Origin: Dolomedes plantarius
Lineage: Eukaryota > Arthropoda > Arachnida > Araneae > Dolomedidae
NCBI GenBank assembly: GCA_907164885.2
Contig: OU015490.1
Coordinates: 97,249,104 to 97,313,103, forward strand
Direction: 5' to 3'
DNA: 64,000 nt
Under the pieces are notes generated by a model, which saw nothing but the letters and a program-made list of their open reading frames with translations, was not told the origin of the DNA and did no database searches. Below, piece after piece: positions 48,293 through 60,060 of this stretch. Position 1 is the stretch's first letter. Each line of letters starts with the position of its first letter. A program made the position numbers and the translations under genes.

Positions 48293-48516
48293 ACCTGATG
48301 TGTAAAATTAAAGTATCCCTGTTTGGGACGCCCTGCGAGAAAAGCAATAGACGTAACGTCTTCATATTTGGAGGGTATACATATCAGGTCATGGGGAATT
48401 TATTGGTGGGGAAAAAACAATTAGTTCCAACAAAGACTGCTAGGTGCAATTGAGGCGCTGCGATTGGTTGAAGCTAAGGAAAATGAAACATGACTGTACG
48501 GAGAAAGGAAAGAATA

Positions 48517-49745
48517 CGAGGTGTCGGTAATTAACTTTAGTAGTACAGTTCGTTACACAAGAATTGTCGATCCTACAGAAATGTTAGTGAAGGTGCAAAC
48601 GAAAGGCATGTGCGTAGTAACAACAGTACACAAAGATTTCAAAGGTGGTTTTCAATGTGTCCACCGTGCTTCAGGGAAAACGCGTGATACCGTGTTAAAG
48701 CATGATCCACAGCGGCGTGTAACTGGTCGGGAGCGATGTTGCGTACGTGGAAGAGGATGTTGTTCTTCAAATCCGCCAGGTATTTTATGTTTCCCCGATA
48801 AACTTTATCTTAAAGGTAAACCCAATGCCAAAAATCGCCCGGGGTTGATTCGGGTGAACGTTGAGCCATCTGGTAGGAAATACACTGCTGACAATGCAAT
48901 CCTAAGAAAAATGACGTCGCTGCAATTGTTGAACCTCACGTCAAATATGAGGAGGGGCACCATCTTGTTGGATTACCGTTGTAGCGAGACATCCACGCTG
49001 CTGGAGTTCTGGAATGACCACGCCTTGCAATATACCCCGAGCGTGCTGCAGTCACGGAATAATCAAACATACAAATATCATATAAAAATTCACTAAAGCT
49101 TTATGGAAAAGCTTTAGCAGATTTCTATATCGCATTGTTATTTCTATATCGCAATGTGTGGAAGGAAGAAAAATATGTATCATATGGGATGTTTAAATAC
49201 AAGGTGCGACAGAATGGACTCTCACATTTCAACTGGTGATAAAAAGTAAATGAAACAATTTATAGCAGAAAGCTACATATTTTCGAAAAGTACTAATAAT
49301 CTAGTCTTTTTTTCGCATTAGGTCTTGAAAATAATATCATTCAGGTGACGCCACTTAGTTGTAATGCGCTGTCGTTAACATTCTCTGAAGTTTTTCATCC
49401 CTCTGTTGGTCATGTGTGAAGGAATTGTGGTAAATCCCTCCCGAAGAGTAGACTTACGGACTAGTTACACATTTTCACGTCTTGTATTGTTCCTAGGGCG
49501 ACCATTTTGTTTCCTTGGTAATTCATATTCACTTGCTGTCATGTTTGAAACCCATCGCTGCATTTTTTTAATCTATCAGGAACCGTATATTTTGTATTGA
49601 GTCGAAAGAACGTCCTAAATACCCTCAGTGCTTCTATCGTTGCTTTTAAAGAACGTCTCTATAACGAAACCGCGATGTTCACCGGACCAACTCATGGTGT
49701 CTACTGTGAACTAGAAAATCTGCCCGAAGTCTTGCCACCTCCAAC
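48517..49745 (-). pseudogene. Decayed Tc1/mariner-superfamily transposon (DUF4817-type transposase)
   Basis: Read on the minus strand, a start at about 49709 gives MSWSGEHRGFVIETFFKSND, the N-terminal helix-turn-helix region typical of these arthropod transposases. Next come KQNGRPRNNTRRENV and other broken pieces. The catalytic part follows at about 49000-48880 (VIPELQQRGCLATTVIQQDG, then APPH). The C-terminal part lies at about 48770-48640 (LKNNILFHVRNIAPDQLHA, then HALTRYHAFSLKHGGHIEN). Stops and frameshifts make it inactive. The element ends at 48517 next to TA, with a terminus CGAGGTGTCGGTAATTAA. The opposite terminus was not found. A piece near 49195 (TACAAGGTGCGACAGAATGG) looks like the end of another element. 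The 191-residue plus-strand frame at 48521-49096 is antisense to this pseudogene. Confidence 0.88.
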
Positions 49746-51120
49746 GCCGTCCTGTCCTTCCCCCCATCCCTTACCAGCGACATTCAGATATATACTAGCC
49801 CATTCTGCTGTACCCTATACAAGAAATAAATTACATAACGATACTGAACAGCATATTACAAAACATACCGCAAACATGAAACTTAAATCTAAGACTTAGA
49901 AAGATAAATAAAATTTTTCTATTCAAAGCAGTGATCTTTTAGGCCAAATTTTTATATAGAAGGAGGTTAAAAGTTGTAAGGGAAAACACACAAAAATAAA
50001 CTTTTAACTTTTTGGGGAAGCCATACCCACAATGTTAAGTCTCTATGAAAAATTTTACTGCAAGTTATTCAATCTTTATAAAAATATTTTTAATAATAAA
50101 ATATGTTATTTAAAAAAGGCAGTGATGTAATATTTATAACCATATACTTATATTAATATGCATTTCTTCATTGGCCAAATAAAGAAAATTTATTACACTT
50201 CCCTCAAACCTACTCAAAAAAATTTAGTCCGGAGATTAAATTTTAGGGTTCAGAATTTTTTTTATTTCAATGATTTTATGCTTTTTCAACAGAAAAATTA
50301 TCAAACTTTACCTCACCACTCCTACCTTTTTAGTACAGATGTTGCGGTAATCATTTAACATAACTGTATATAGAATGGATTACATTTAAAAATATATCTA
50401 AAATACAAATTAATGTTAAAATTAAAGGGAAAGTTTAGTTGAAATATAATCTGATATTTCATTCATTTTAATGCAAAGTTATACATTCATATGCAGCAGT
50501 GAATACGAATGTCTTTTCACAATGCAAATTATGGATTTTTGCTCACGCAGGATAATTTTACCATCCGGAAACTTAGCATATTTGAGGCAGTCCGGAAATC
50601 CACTTTATGTATGCGATTTGAAAGTTTAAAAATGCTGGTGAATAAATTAGTCTGTGTTTTTTACTTATTTCATTGCTTCAAAAGACTTTTAGTCTGGAAA
50701 CATTAAGAATACATGAGAATCGAGTTTGGAAAAGGAAATAAAGGCATCAAACATTAATATCTCCCCTACAAAGTAAGAACTGTTCACTGGCTGATTCTCG
50801 CTGTAGAGATTCTCAGTGAGATCTTAATCCATGTATAATCAGCCGCCATTAAATACTTAAACAATCAAACACTTGGTTGATGTATTATAAAACTTTTATT
50901 GGTACGTAAGCCAGTTTGTAAGTTATACCATTTACAAAGTGGCAAAGCTGGTTGATTCTCGTTGAAGAGATTATCAGTGAGATTGTAATCCCTGTATAAC
51001 ACAGGTCTACAAAAATTTTGATTTTGGTGACTAGGATTTTAGATTTGATTTTAGCTATATTTGGAGCGCTGAATCTAAATATGAAATTGGTTTTTCTCTA
51101 TCAGCTCCAATTTTTTTAGA
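49746..51120. other. Unassigned interval with a weak duplicated segment
   Basis: CTGATTCTCGCTGTAGAGAT (50791) is repeated in diverged form as TTGATTCTCGTTGAAGAGAT (50952). The phrase CTTTTATTGGTACGTAAGCC, then AGTTTG (50893) recurs near 63179. Frames of 65-66 residues have no recognisable content. Confidence 0.4.
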
Positions 51121-51122
51121 TA

Positions 51123-51586
51123 CAGTAAAACCTCGATTATCCGGACTGACTGGGACCATAGGCAATCCTGACAATCCAAAATCCGGATAATCAGGGTAAT
51201 ATGAGTAATAAGCATTACGAAATCCTTAACTATTAAGACTTACTTTGTTTTGTAACAAAATTACATAGTATTGTTTGCAAAACATTAAAAAATGTAAAAA
51301 AAAAACTTTTCACATTATTTCTTAACAAAGAATTGGTAAGTCTAGTAAAGCTTTGTTAAACTCAACTAAAAGCCTTTCGTGCCATAATTTATTGTCCAAT
51401 CTATACAGGAACTGTACATTTAATCAAACTAAAAAGCGAATATTTGGCGTACTTGTAGTTACGTTCTTGCTATCATAATTAAAAAATTATTATCTAATGC
51501 GAACATTAAATAAAAATGTCTACAAATCTAATCCGGATTATCCGAAGATCCGGATCAACGAGAGCCGGATAAACGAGGCTTGACTG
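51123..51586. mobile_element. Pogo/Tigger-like non-autonomous element
   Basis: The left end is CAGTAAAACCTCGATTATCC and the right end on the minus strand is CAGTCAAGCCTCGTTTATCC. The inverted repeats match at about 19 of 23 positions, and TA flanks both sides (51121-51122 and 51587-51588). CAGT-AA-CCTCG-TTATCCGG is the characteristic terminus of pogo/Tigger elements. It is 464 bp with no transposase frame. A second ATCCGGATTATCCG palindrome-like block lies just inside the right end. Confidence 0.85.
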
Positions 51587-52275
51587 TACATCCACTTATC
51601 TATCAATATTTTTTTCTATTCAATACATTCAAGTATGGGTGATTTGTCCTCCTGGGAAAAATGTGTCATTCTGAATATTTTCCAGATGATTTCCGCCTAT
51701 TCATTGACAGCTCAAAGCGAAGTTTGAAATGTGAACAAATGTGGTTCAATATCAATTGCTCGCTCGACGAAAATGAAAGAACAATATGACACCATAGCTT
51801 TGGTCTTGGAGAAGATAAAGCATCATGAATATGAACGACTGTTCGCGACCCCTCCAATTTTTTAGCGACTCACAGTTTGTGTGTAACTGGTCTATGAAAT
51901 GAACCTCTGAAACTGGTTCAAAACCGAAAGTGCGGATGAAAATAGCATGAAATTGACCAAGAGTGAATGTTCAAAAGTGCTTTATAGTGACGAAAAGAAA
52001 TGCGACTCTTAACAACTATAGTGCGGTATAGAAATCCATCGGCAGTTTCTATTTTGTTGGAAATATCTGTGAGTTATAAATAAGATGCCAACTGCTCTCA
52101 GTAAGGCTTAGAATCAAGCCTGCCCGCGAGTGAGTGAAAGCCGAAGCGTTTTAATATTGTAGTCTATATTTACTTTCAAAAATCGTTTTCACATGCTCTT
52201 CGAGTCGGTCCTTGAGTTTCCGCAACTCTTTCAGCATGATCTCAAATATGAGTTCCAGATTATTCAAAAGTGCTC
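51587..52275. other. No recognised feature
   Basis: Slightly GC-richer than average; a 63-residue minus frame (51666-51857) has no motif. Confidence 0.35.
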
Positions 52276-52320
52276 AGGGGGGTCCGGGATACATTTAAAA
52301 AAATTATTAATTGAGTTAAA

Positions 52321-52650
52321 ATTTTGAATTTTTTTGTGATGGTTAACCATATAATTTTTAAGCAAAATCATATCATAAAACTTCTCAAAAAGTTTTTAAA
52401 AATTTGAGATAAAATTTTTAAAACTTCTCAAAAAGTTTTTAAAAATTTGAGATAAAATTTTGAATTTCTTTTGGGGGGATGGTTAACCATATAATTTTTA
52501 AGCAAAATCATATCATAAAACTTCTCAAAATGTTTTTAAAATATTTGAGTTGAAATTTTGAATTTTTTTTGTGATGGTTAACCATATAATTTTTAAGCAA
52601 AATCATATCATAAAACTTCTCAAAAAATTCTAAAAAAATTTAACATTTAA
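52321..52650 (+). repeat. Tandem repeat of ~95-140 bp, three copies
   Basis: GATGGTTAACCATATAATTT followed by TTAAGCAAAATCATATC begins at 52338, 52478 and 52573. The first interval is longer because a ~45-bp sub-block (CTTCTCAAAAAGTTTTTAAA) is itself duplicated there. Confidence 0.88.
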
Positions 52651-53022
52651 AATTTTAATAAAAGTGGGGTAATTTAAAATCGTTATAACTCGAAATATTA
52701 TTTGTCGAATTTCAAATTTTTTTTCGTTTAATTAAACAGAAATATATGTAAGTTTCAATGTTAATTCAATATTTTTTTAAATATTAATTTTTAAAAAATA
52801 AAAGTATTTAGATTAAAAATTACAAAAAAATGATGCAACTTATTTTCAAAAAAATTATATTTTCAAAAGTAAATTTTTTTTAAATGTGCTGGATCAGAAT
52901 TAAAGTAAAATAGTTGAAAAAGACATGTTCTAAGTTTCAACCATTTATCTTTAACGGTTCTTGACTTATAACAATTTAAAGACGAGAAATGGGAAAAAAA
53001 TTCATTATAAAGAAAAATGCAC

Positions 53023-53055
53023 TTTAAACCTGGTCCACCAAGGACCAGGTTTAAA
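53023..53055. repeat. Perfect 14-bp inverted repeat
   Basis: TTTAAACCTGGTCC and GGACCAGGTTTAAA are separated by five bases. It lies within the TIR element and could form a strong hairpin. Confidence 0.9.
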
Positions 53056-53219
53056 CAACGAGAACTATTAGGATGTTGCAAAAAAATAATAATTTCTCAT
53101 CTTCTCATTAAGATAGAAACAAGATTTGAACGTCATTTTAAGCGTAAAATAACACAGGAACTTTTAATGCCATACATTTTTTTCGAAAATTTAAACAATT
53201 TTGTGTCCTGGACCCCCTT

Positions 53220-54255
53220 AAAGCGATTCATATTTACAGTAGACTGTTAAAAGTAATTACCAGAATAGAACGATGATAGCTGTTGAAAAAATGACGATAT
53301 CGGAGAAAATTATTTGAAAAAGAAATTTTTGGAATTCGACATAAGTGAGTTTGATTTTGAGGAATAAATAATTGGAGAAACTTTAAAGTTACTATTCAAG
53401 ATATTGATTAAAGAGATGGCAAAGGAGAGTATTTTGCTAGAAAGTACTTCGATAAATTGGAATGTTTTCAAAGTTTAGACGCAAGACTCAGTCGCCATGA
53501 TGATCGGTGATGTTAAGATATAAGGTGAGAAAAGTTCACGTAGTCTACCAGAATTGTGGAAATTATTAAAAAAAAATGTTGAGAAAAGAGATTTCCTGAA
53601 CTCACTATTGAATTAATGAAAAATGTCCCTAGAGAAAAAAAACAGAGATTGAAACAACATATGAGATCGAAATCTGAAAGGTTCTTTCGAATAGAATTTT
53701 CAAAATGGTGTAGAAAAGTTAGAATAACATTAAAGTATTTCTCTCCTCTTTTGAATATATCGAAAGAAACAATTCAATTTTGTTATTCCATTTTAAAACA
53801 TATTTGTTTCGAGAATTGCCTGAAGTGTTCGAAAATTGCAAAAGTTAAATTTGACTATCTTAAGTAGAGAATTTCGTGTTCTTATACGCATTTTTTTTGT
53901 TTATTGTTACTAGTTCAGTAAAGCGTAAGGTCATATGTTTTATATATCTTATGAGTGTGAAGTAAAATTTTAGCAGAAAACAAATCTGAAAGTTCTAAAT
54001 TGGAAATTTATGAATTACTTTTAGATTTTATTGTAATTTATATGTTGTCAAAAATCAGTAGCATTGATAAGTAATAATTAAATTTGTCGTTTGTTTATTT
54101 CAATCCATTTCATAAAATAAGAAAATTGTCAAAAAAAAAATAAGTCTAAGGTTTACAACAAGGACCAATTGCGAAAAAGTTTCATAAGATAATTAAGGTT
54201 TAATTTTATTTTATTAGATACACCATTGTTGATTCTACCACAAAATAAGGCTATA
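53220..54255. other. No recognised feature
   Basis: The 83-residue Lys/Arg-rich plus frame at 53616-53867 has no identifiable domain. Several broken frames upstream on the same strand (53260-53600) have an amino-acid mix that could be coding-derived, so an old pseudogene is possible but not shown. Confidence 0.3.
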
Positions 54256-54616
54256 ATTGTTGTTGTTTCTAATTCTCCCTGACTGGAAATTCCAGAATAG
54301 TTCCATATATACTGTTATAATAGTTCCATATATTCCATACAAGTGTGCGGCTCCGGCTTCATATAGCACCACAAGGGTCGAAATCCGTATGAGCTAGTTG
54401 TCACCTCAATTTTGACCGAACATTCCCAGGGGCGACATGGGGGGATCGTACCCTCTTCCACCCTCTTTGACCTGATAGAGGGACTTTCCTGTCTACGGAT
54501 TTAACGTGCCCATATAAGGCCAAGACATGGGGATATTTAATGGCACACGTTGGGATTCGATCCGAGAAGCCTCAGGACCGAAAACCAGAGCGCTACCACA
54601 AGGCTACCTTCGGCGC
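54256..54616 (-). mobile_element. tRNA-derived SINE, body type 1
   Basis: The tail complement ATTGTTGTTGTTTC comes first; on the minus strand the head reads GTAGCCTTGTGGTAGCGC with box B GGATCGAATCCCAACG. A short internal duplication (ATAGTTCCATATAT twice, 54296-54335) lies near the tail. Confidence 0.85.
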
Positions 54617-56213
54617 CCTCTTTTTATACTCCTATTATAAACACTATTGATGTTATAGAGGAGGATATGGCATAATTATTTTTCTTTGGCCTTGGGCGTC
54701 CAGTCTGTATTCCGTACAAACAACACTATCCACAAATTTTTCTGCAAGACCATCTTGAAAAACAAGTGTTAACTTGTTTAAAAAGACTACTCAAAGAAAA
54801 GAGTTATTTTAGAAAAATAACTGTTCAAAGCACTGCTCTCAAGCTTGATAAAAAAAGAGGATCTATCCTTCCAGAAAGTCAAAGTTAAACAATGGACAAG
54901 TCCCAGTCTGAAGTTCTTCAAATATTTACGAAAAATATCTTCTTACATTATCCGGAAGACATAGTTTCTTGAATCTGGACGTTGCATTTGATGCCTAAAA
55001 ATGACAATCTATAACAGCGGATAATAAAGAAATATCAAATAAGTTGAAATTGGGCCAACATCTCTTCCATGCGAAGAGATTCGATGATGATCTGAAAGCG
55101 AGAGGAGGTTCTTAACAAAGTATTGATAAGATTTCACATTATTATTCCAGTCACTATGAAAGCATCAAAATTTTTATACATGATTTGATAGCATCGAAAG
55201 ACTTTCATAAACGCATTGGGTTCACACTTTGCAAATTTCTTTGTTATAATGTCAAAAATTCAATAAAAGAGCTAGGGACTTCAGTGATTAGTGGATATGG
55301 TCGTGTTAGAAGACTTTTCAGTAAAGATATATATTTATTTATATAGTATGCATAGTACATATAAATAGAAATTTCCATTCATACAACTATACATATTTCT
55401 GCACGTGTTTCTTAACTGAATGAATTTACATATTGTTATGTTTAGTACATTGCTCATGAAATAATCTATTGTATTTTTTTAATAAAGATATTAAAAAATT
55501 TTCACGTTATTCTTCTTAATCTGCATATTAAAGTAACTAAACCGAATATTTGGGCAGTCCATGGGAGAATACTACTGCATCAATTTACTTCATTTGGGTT
55601 TTAAAAGAAAGATTTTAATCTATTGTAGATGTGTATGTTACATATGGCTTCATTCTGGAAATTAATCCATACAGATCAGGCATTCCACAACATTACAAAG
55701 GTTCAGGAAACAAAACAAAACAGCAATATAAACTAGAAATCAACGATAAAAACTCGAAACAAAATAAACTAGAAATATATACACAAATAAAAAGTTCAGT
55801 CACAAAGAGAGTTCATACTGGTCCTTGCATCCAAATACAATTTGCTGATGTCTCCGTTTCTTTGGGAGATTCTGTGAAGTCCATGGCAAGTTAGGATATG
55901 ATCCGAATTCAAAACGCCTGCCCTGCAGATCGGGAAGCGTTGGTTGGAAATATACCCTTTTTGAACAGATGTTCTGTCAAGCAGTCGTGTTCAGTCTGTA
56001 GCTAAAATTCGCTACTGCTTCCTTGCGGGGTTTGTGGCCGTACGATTCCCAACAGTCCTGAATGTTCTCCCTGGTTTTACCTTTCAATTTTTCCACCATA
56101 TCGGAGTTCCTTACCTCTCTAAATTTTTCAAAAACGTGTAGATGTGTCACATTTGGTTTTTGTAACCGCCATTTCGGTTAATTATTGATAACTTTCACTT
56201 AAAAATTTCTTTT
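54617..56213. other. Unassigned interval
   Basis: Contains an 87-residue frame (55631-55894) with a Lys/Gln/Asn-rich middle and no recognised domain. Otherwise AT-rich and featureless. Confidence 0.3.
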
Positions 56214-56739
56214 TACGCATTCTCAGTGACATGTTAAAATGAAGCTTTACATGTTTATGCGCGCAAGGCCGCATAAATATGTTACATTCTTTATTCCGAG
56301 GAATTTCTGTAGCTCTCTATATGCCATTTTTATTTTTTATTGTTTTTGTGAGATATGGAATAAAATCTAACGTAAATTGTTAATTCGCATGTTATGTAAC
56401 GATATTTCTGTTATTGGGTTCAACAGTAATTTTTAAAGTATATTTCCCTATTTTTAATATTATGATTTTCAACATTTACGCATTCTCAGTGACATGTTAA
56501 AATGAAGCTTTACATGTTTATGCGCACAAGGCCGCATAAACATGTTACATTCGTTATTCCGAGCAATCTCTGTAGCACTCTATATGCCATTTTTATTTTT
56601 AATTGTTTTTGTGAGATATGGAATAAAATCTAACGGAAATTGTTAATTCGCATGTTAAGTAACGATATTTCTGTTATTGCGTTCAACAGTAATTTTTAAA
56701 GTATATTTCCCTATTTTTAATATTATGATTTTCAACATT
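56214..56739 (+). repeat. Recent tandem duplication, period 263 bp
   Basis: TACGCATTCTCAGTGACATG starts at 56214 and again at 56477. The two 263-bp units differ at roughly a dozen positions and contain no coding frame. Confidence 0.95.
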
Positions 56740-57199
56740 TGGAAATGATGTGTTGAGTATAGTTTGTACATCAGTACATTTATTTACTATCCATCCGTCC
56801 TGTTTTGACGGGTACAAACTGGTATAAATTAAAAATCCTTCATATTACAATTATTTAATAGTAATTTTAATTAAACACTTGTATTGTGAACGTTTACCGC
56901 ATGCTTGGCTGCATAATTATATAATAGAAACCAAACATTGACCTGGAATATACTCAAATATTCTACGAAAATACGACCATGCCTCACGATATTTCTTCGT
57001 CACCGTCTAATCAAGAAAGCACTTACTATTACTGTTCCCCGAATATCACTATTCTTCCTCATTATTTTCTGGTTACAACTCGTAGTGGTTGAGTCTGGCG
57101 AGATCCCCTTATCGAAGTTCATAAATAATAACGCTTTTACCCTTTATGCCTGCAACAGAGGTGGCTGATTTCACAAGCTTAGTGAAAGTTTTTTTTGCT

Positions 57200-57805
57200 T
57201 CACTTATTGCGTAATGATTCTGTGATAACTCCAAGATATTCCTTAGTTTATGTAAGTCTCTTTCTTTTACTATTCATACGTCAGACGACTAGAGAGTAAT
57301 GGATTATCCAATAAATTAATTTAGTAGTATTCAACATTAATTTAAAAGTTTTGATACAATGATGTAAATTAATTAAACAATAGAAGGCTCGAGGTAGCCT
57401 GCATTTATTGCGTATTCTGCCTGTGAAAACTCCAAGATATTCGTTATTGTATGTACGTCTTTTTTTTCTTTTCCTATTGATACGGCATGTGACTAGAAAG
57501 TAATTGATTATCACAGTAAATTAACTTAGTAGTACTAAACATTAATTCAAAAGTTTTTATATAATGATGGAAATTAATTAAGCAACAAAAGGCTCGAGGT
57601 AGCCTTCATTTATTGCGTATTCTGTCTGTGAGAACTCCAAGATATTCCTTATTTTATTTACGTTTCTTTATTTTACTATTGATACGTCAGGGGAGTAGAA
57701 AGTACTCGATTGCCACAATAAATTAATTTAGTAATATTCGACATTAATTCCAAAGTTTTTATACAATGATGGAAATTAAATAAGCAACTGAGGGCTCGAG
57801 GTAGC
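57200..57805 (+). repeat. ~203 bp tandem array, three units, fused to a SINE
   Basis: CTCCAAGATATTC marks the units at 57231, 57432 and 57637 (spacing 201 and 205). Shared landmarks are ATACGTCAG, AGAAAGTA, TAAATTAATTTAGTA and ACATTAATT. Each unit ends with GGCTCGAGGTAGCCT (57386, 57590, 57792); in the last unit this is the 5' start of the SINE at 57791. The 77-residue minus frame at 57281-57514 is not a gene. Confidence 0.88.
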
Positions 57806-58143
57806 CTACCTGTAGCTTTTTGACTTTCGGCGCTGAGGGTGCGCTCGGATCGACTCCCAACAATTGCCGTTTACCTCCGTGTCTAGGCCGGATATGAATA
57901 CGTTAATTTCGTAGACCGGAAAGTCCGTCTATGTGGTCAGAGACGGTGGGAGAGGGTACGTTTACCCCAGATGCCGCCATTGGGGGTGCTCGGTAAGAAT
58001 TGGGGTGTCACCTGGCAATTTCGGACTCCGACCCTTCTGGTGCCATTATAAAACGGAGGGGCACCTCTCAGCCAACTAGCCTATATGAACTGATCTGGAA
58101 TAAATCCTGGCCAGAGTGCATTAGAAACAACAACGACAACGAT
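57791..58143 (+). mobile_element. tRNA-derived SINE, body type 1
   Basis: The head begins AGGGCTCGAGGTAGCCTACC; box B is GGATCGACTCCC. The body includes GTGTCTAGGCCGGATATG and GGTGTCACCTGGC, and the tail is AACAACAACGACAAC. The head is shortened and altered between the box A and box B positions compared with other copies. Confidence 0.83.
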
Positions 58144-58472
58144 GATGGAAATTATGTAAACAACAGTAATCATAATCTTAGATTTCCCGCTGAATTTTTT
58201 TTAAATGAGAATAAAATGAAGCAGGAATTTATGAACTCTAACTCAGCATTTATATGTTTGAGAAACCATATCACATATATCTTTTAATTTAGTGTCTTCA
58301 GAAAATTCTGCTCTTTGAAATTTGAAAGGGAAGCTAAAAATTACGTATTATTGTACCAAATGTTGTCGCGAAATTTTCTCGACTCCATATATCAGCAAAT
58401 TACTGAGGTATATTACCTCTCATACGTATTTTATTAACTGTCATACGTAATTTTTCACTTTATGTTTGATTC

Positions 58473-58738
58473 TGTCGTTGTTGTTCCTAATGCCCCCCTG
58501 GCTGGAAGTTCCAGCCTAGGTTCATAAAAGCTTCGGGCCGAATAATACGGATTATAATAGCACCAAAAGCGTCGGAGACTGACTTGGCTAAGTGCCACAA
58601 CAATTTTGACCGAGCACCCCCAGGGGCGACATCTGAGAAGATTTTACCTCCCCCACGTGTATTTAACGACGCTTGTCGAGTTTCGATCCGAGCACCATCC
58701 GTACTGAAAGCCGACGCGCTACCAATAGGCTACCACTG
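58473..58738 (-). mobile_element. tRNA-derived SINE, body type 1, internally deleted
   Basis: The tail complement GTCGTTGTTGTTCC is followed by CCCCCTGGCTGGAAGTTCC and AATTTTGACCGAGCACCCC. The head reads on the minus strand GTAGCCTATTGGTAGCGCG. The GGCCGGATATGG part of the body is missing. It faces the copy at 57791 tail-to-tail. Confidence 0.8.
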
Positions 58739-58871
58739 ACCATGTTTGATTATTCATCATAGAAAGATTTTAAGTAAGAAACCAACGTCCAGCAAATGGT
58801 TAGCACTTCTAACCAGCTACAGTGATGGAGCGCTCTAATCCTTTAATGTTGTGTTTTCTAGCTGGAGGGAA

Positions 58872-59049
58872 CAGTGGTGCAGCGAGGGGTGGGCAAGGGA
58901 GTCTATCATGCCCCGGGCGCCACTCTCACAGGGGCGCCAAATGGTCCTTTTCCATAATTCTATATATTATATTACTATATGTTTTTCGGAAAGGGGGGCG
59001 CAAAATAGGTATCGTGCCCCGGCCGCCAGTTATGCTCGCTACGTCACTG
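58872..59049. mobile_element. hAT-type MITE with perfect 8-bp target duplication
   Basis: The left end is CAGTGGTGCAGCGAGGGG and the right end on the minus strand is CAGTGACGTAGCGAGC. GGAGGGAA flanks it exactly on both sides (58864-58871 and 59050-59057). An 8-bp duplication and CAGTGGCGTAGC-like ends are hallmarks of hAT elements. It is 178 bp and unusually GC-rich for the window (GCCCCGGGCGCCA). The intact target duplication suggests a fairly recent insertion. Confidence 0.92.
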
Positions 59050-59158
59050 GGAGGGAATAAAAACGTATGTTGCTGAGAAAAATATATTACTGAATTACAG
59101 AAAAATATTTGTGAGATCTTGTACATACACCTGAATACCCTAATAGTCCTGAGTTGCT

Positions 59159-59215
59159 CAGTAATTCCTGAATTGCACAGTAAGTCTTGAATTGTACAGT
59201 AAGTCTTGAATTGTA
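59159..59215 (+). repeat. 19-bp tandem repeat, three copies
   Basis: CAGTAAGTCTTGAATTGTA occurs twice exactly and once with changes (CAGTAATTCCTGAATTGCA). Confidence 0.9.
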
Positions 59216-59399
59216 CAGTAAATTGTAAGAAATGTCTCAAAGTTAAAATATATATTTACACTGACTTTCATTGAAATTGCTTCACTATTAAAGACTTGAG
59301 TTAAGGCAATGACATTTACTGCAGTGGCACAAGCTATGAATGACTGAAATTACTGATTTGTTATTCAAAAGGACTTGCTAAAATTAGTATATTTTGTAT

Positions 59400-60060
59400 C
59401 TACCTTCAGCAGTTAAAAGTTCTTACCCACGATGTGGCACTGGTATCCAGAATCGTTGCCGCCCACGATGTGCCCACAAAGATTTTAGATGGCTGTGAAA
59501 TATCATCCACGCATCCACGATTCTTTAGTTGTGTCCGTGAGTGATGCCATATTGGCCATTTTTCGAGCAATCCTGTCCCATACATGTTCTAGGGATAATT
59601 CTGGTGACATGGATGTGATCATTGTCATCATGAGAGGCAGCTCCACAGAGGGTGTGTAAAAATGGTAAGACTTCTGGCTACAAGACCTCGATGATGTTCC
59701 TCTAGCTGTTAGGAATACCTATGATCCTCACACTAAACCGTTACACATGGAGGTGAACACTGACAGACTTACAGTTGTAAAATGACTCTCTACAATGCAC
59801 CCATCCTTTATCGTGCTAACGTTGTGGATGTCACGATATTATTGGTCGCTGCTATGCGTAGCACCTGCCCTCTTCCCTTTGCTGATATAGTTATATGTGT
59901 TCGATCTCTCTGACGACGATGAGTAGAACTGTCTGTCCATTGTATTAAAATTCGGTTCATTGTACACGTGTTTGGCCCAACGTGTGCAGCAATATCACAA
60001 CACAAATGTCCACCTTTTATCAACCAGATAGTTCCTCCTCTCTCAAACTATTTTAAATGT
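59400..60060 (-). pseudogene. Decayed Tc1-like transposase
   Basis: On the minus strand from about 60040: FERGGTIWLIKGGHLCCDIA, then AHVGPNTCTMNRILIQW. This is the first helix-turn-helix DNA-binding domain of Tc1-like transposases. A second part gives KGRGQVLRIAATNNIVTSTT. Much further on (about 59610-59550) MSPELSLEHVWDRIARKMAN corresponds to the SPDLSPIEHVWD motif that holds the third catalytic acidic residue. The central catalytic region is mostly missing and frames are broken. Terminal inverted repeats were not identified. Confidence 0.8.

Larger units (their letters stand above)
52276..53219. mobile_element. TIR element with internal tandem repeats
   Basis: The left end is AGGGGGGTCCGGGATACATT and the right end on the minus strand is AAGGGGGTCCAGGACACAAA. 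The interior holds a three-copy repeat and a perfect palindrome (separate entries). The short frames at 52863-53081 and 53017-53250 are not genes. The ends resemble those of 11894-12610. Confidence 0.65.

Noticed and set aside
48521..49096. 191-residue plus-strand open frame as a novel protein gene
   Set aside because: It lies antisense to recognisable transposase coding sequence on the minus strand and has no independent support.
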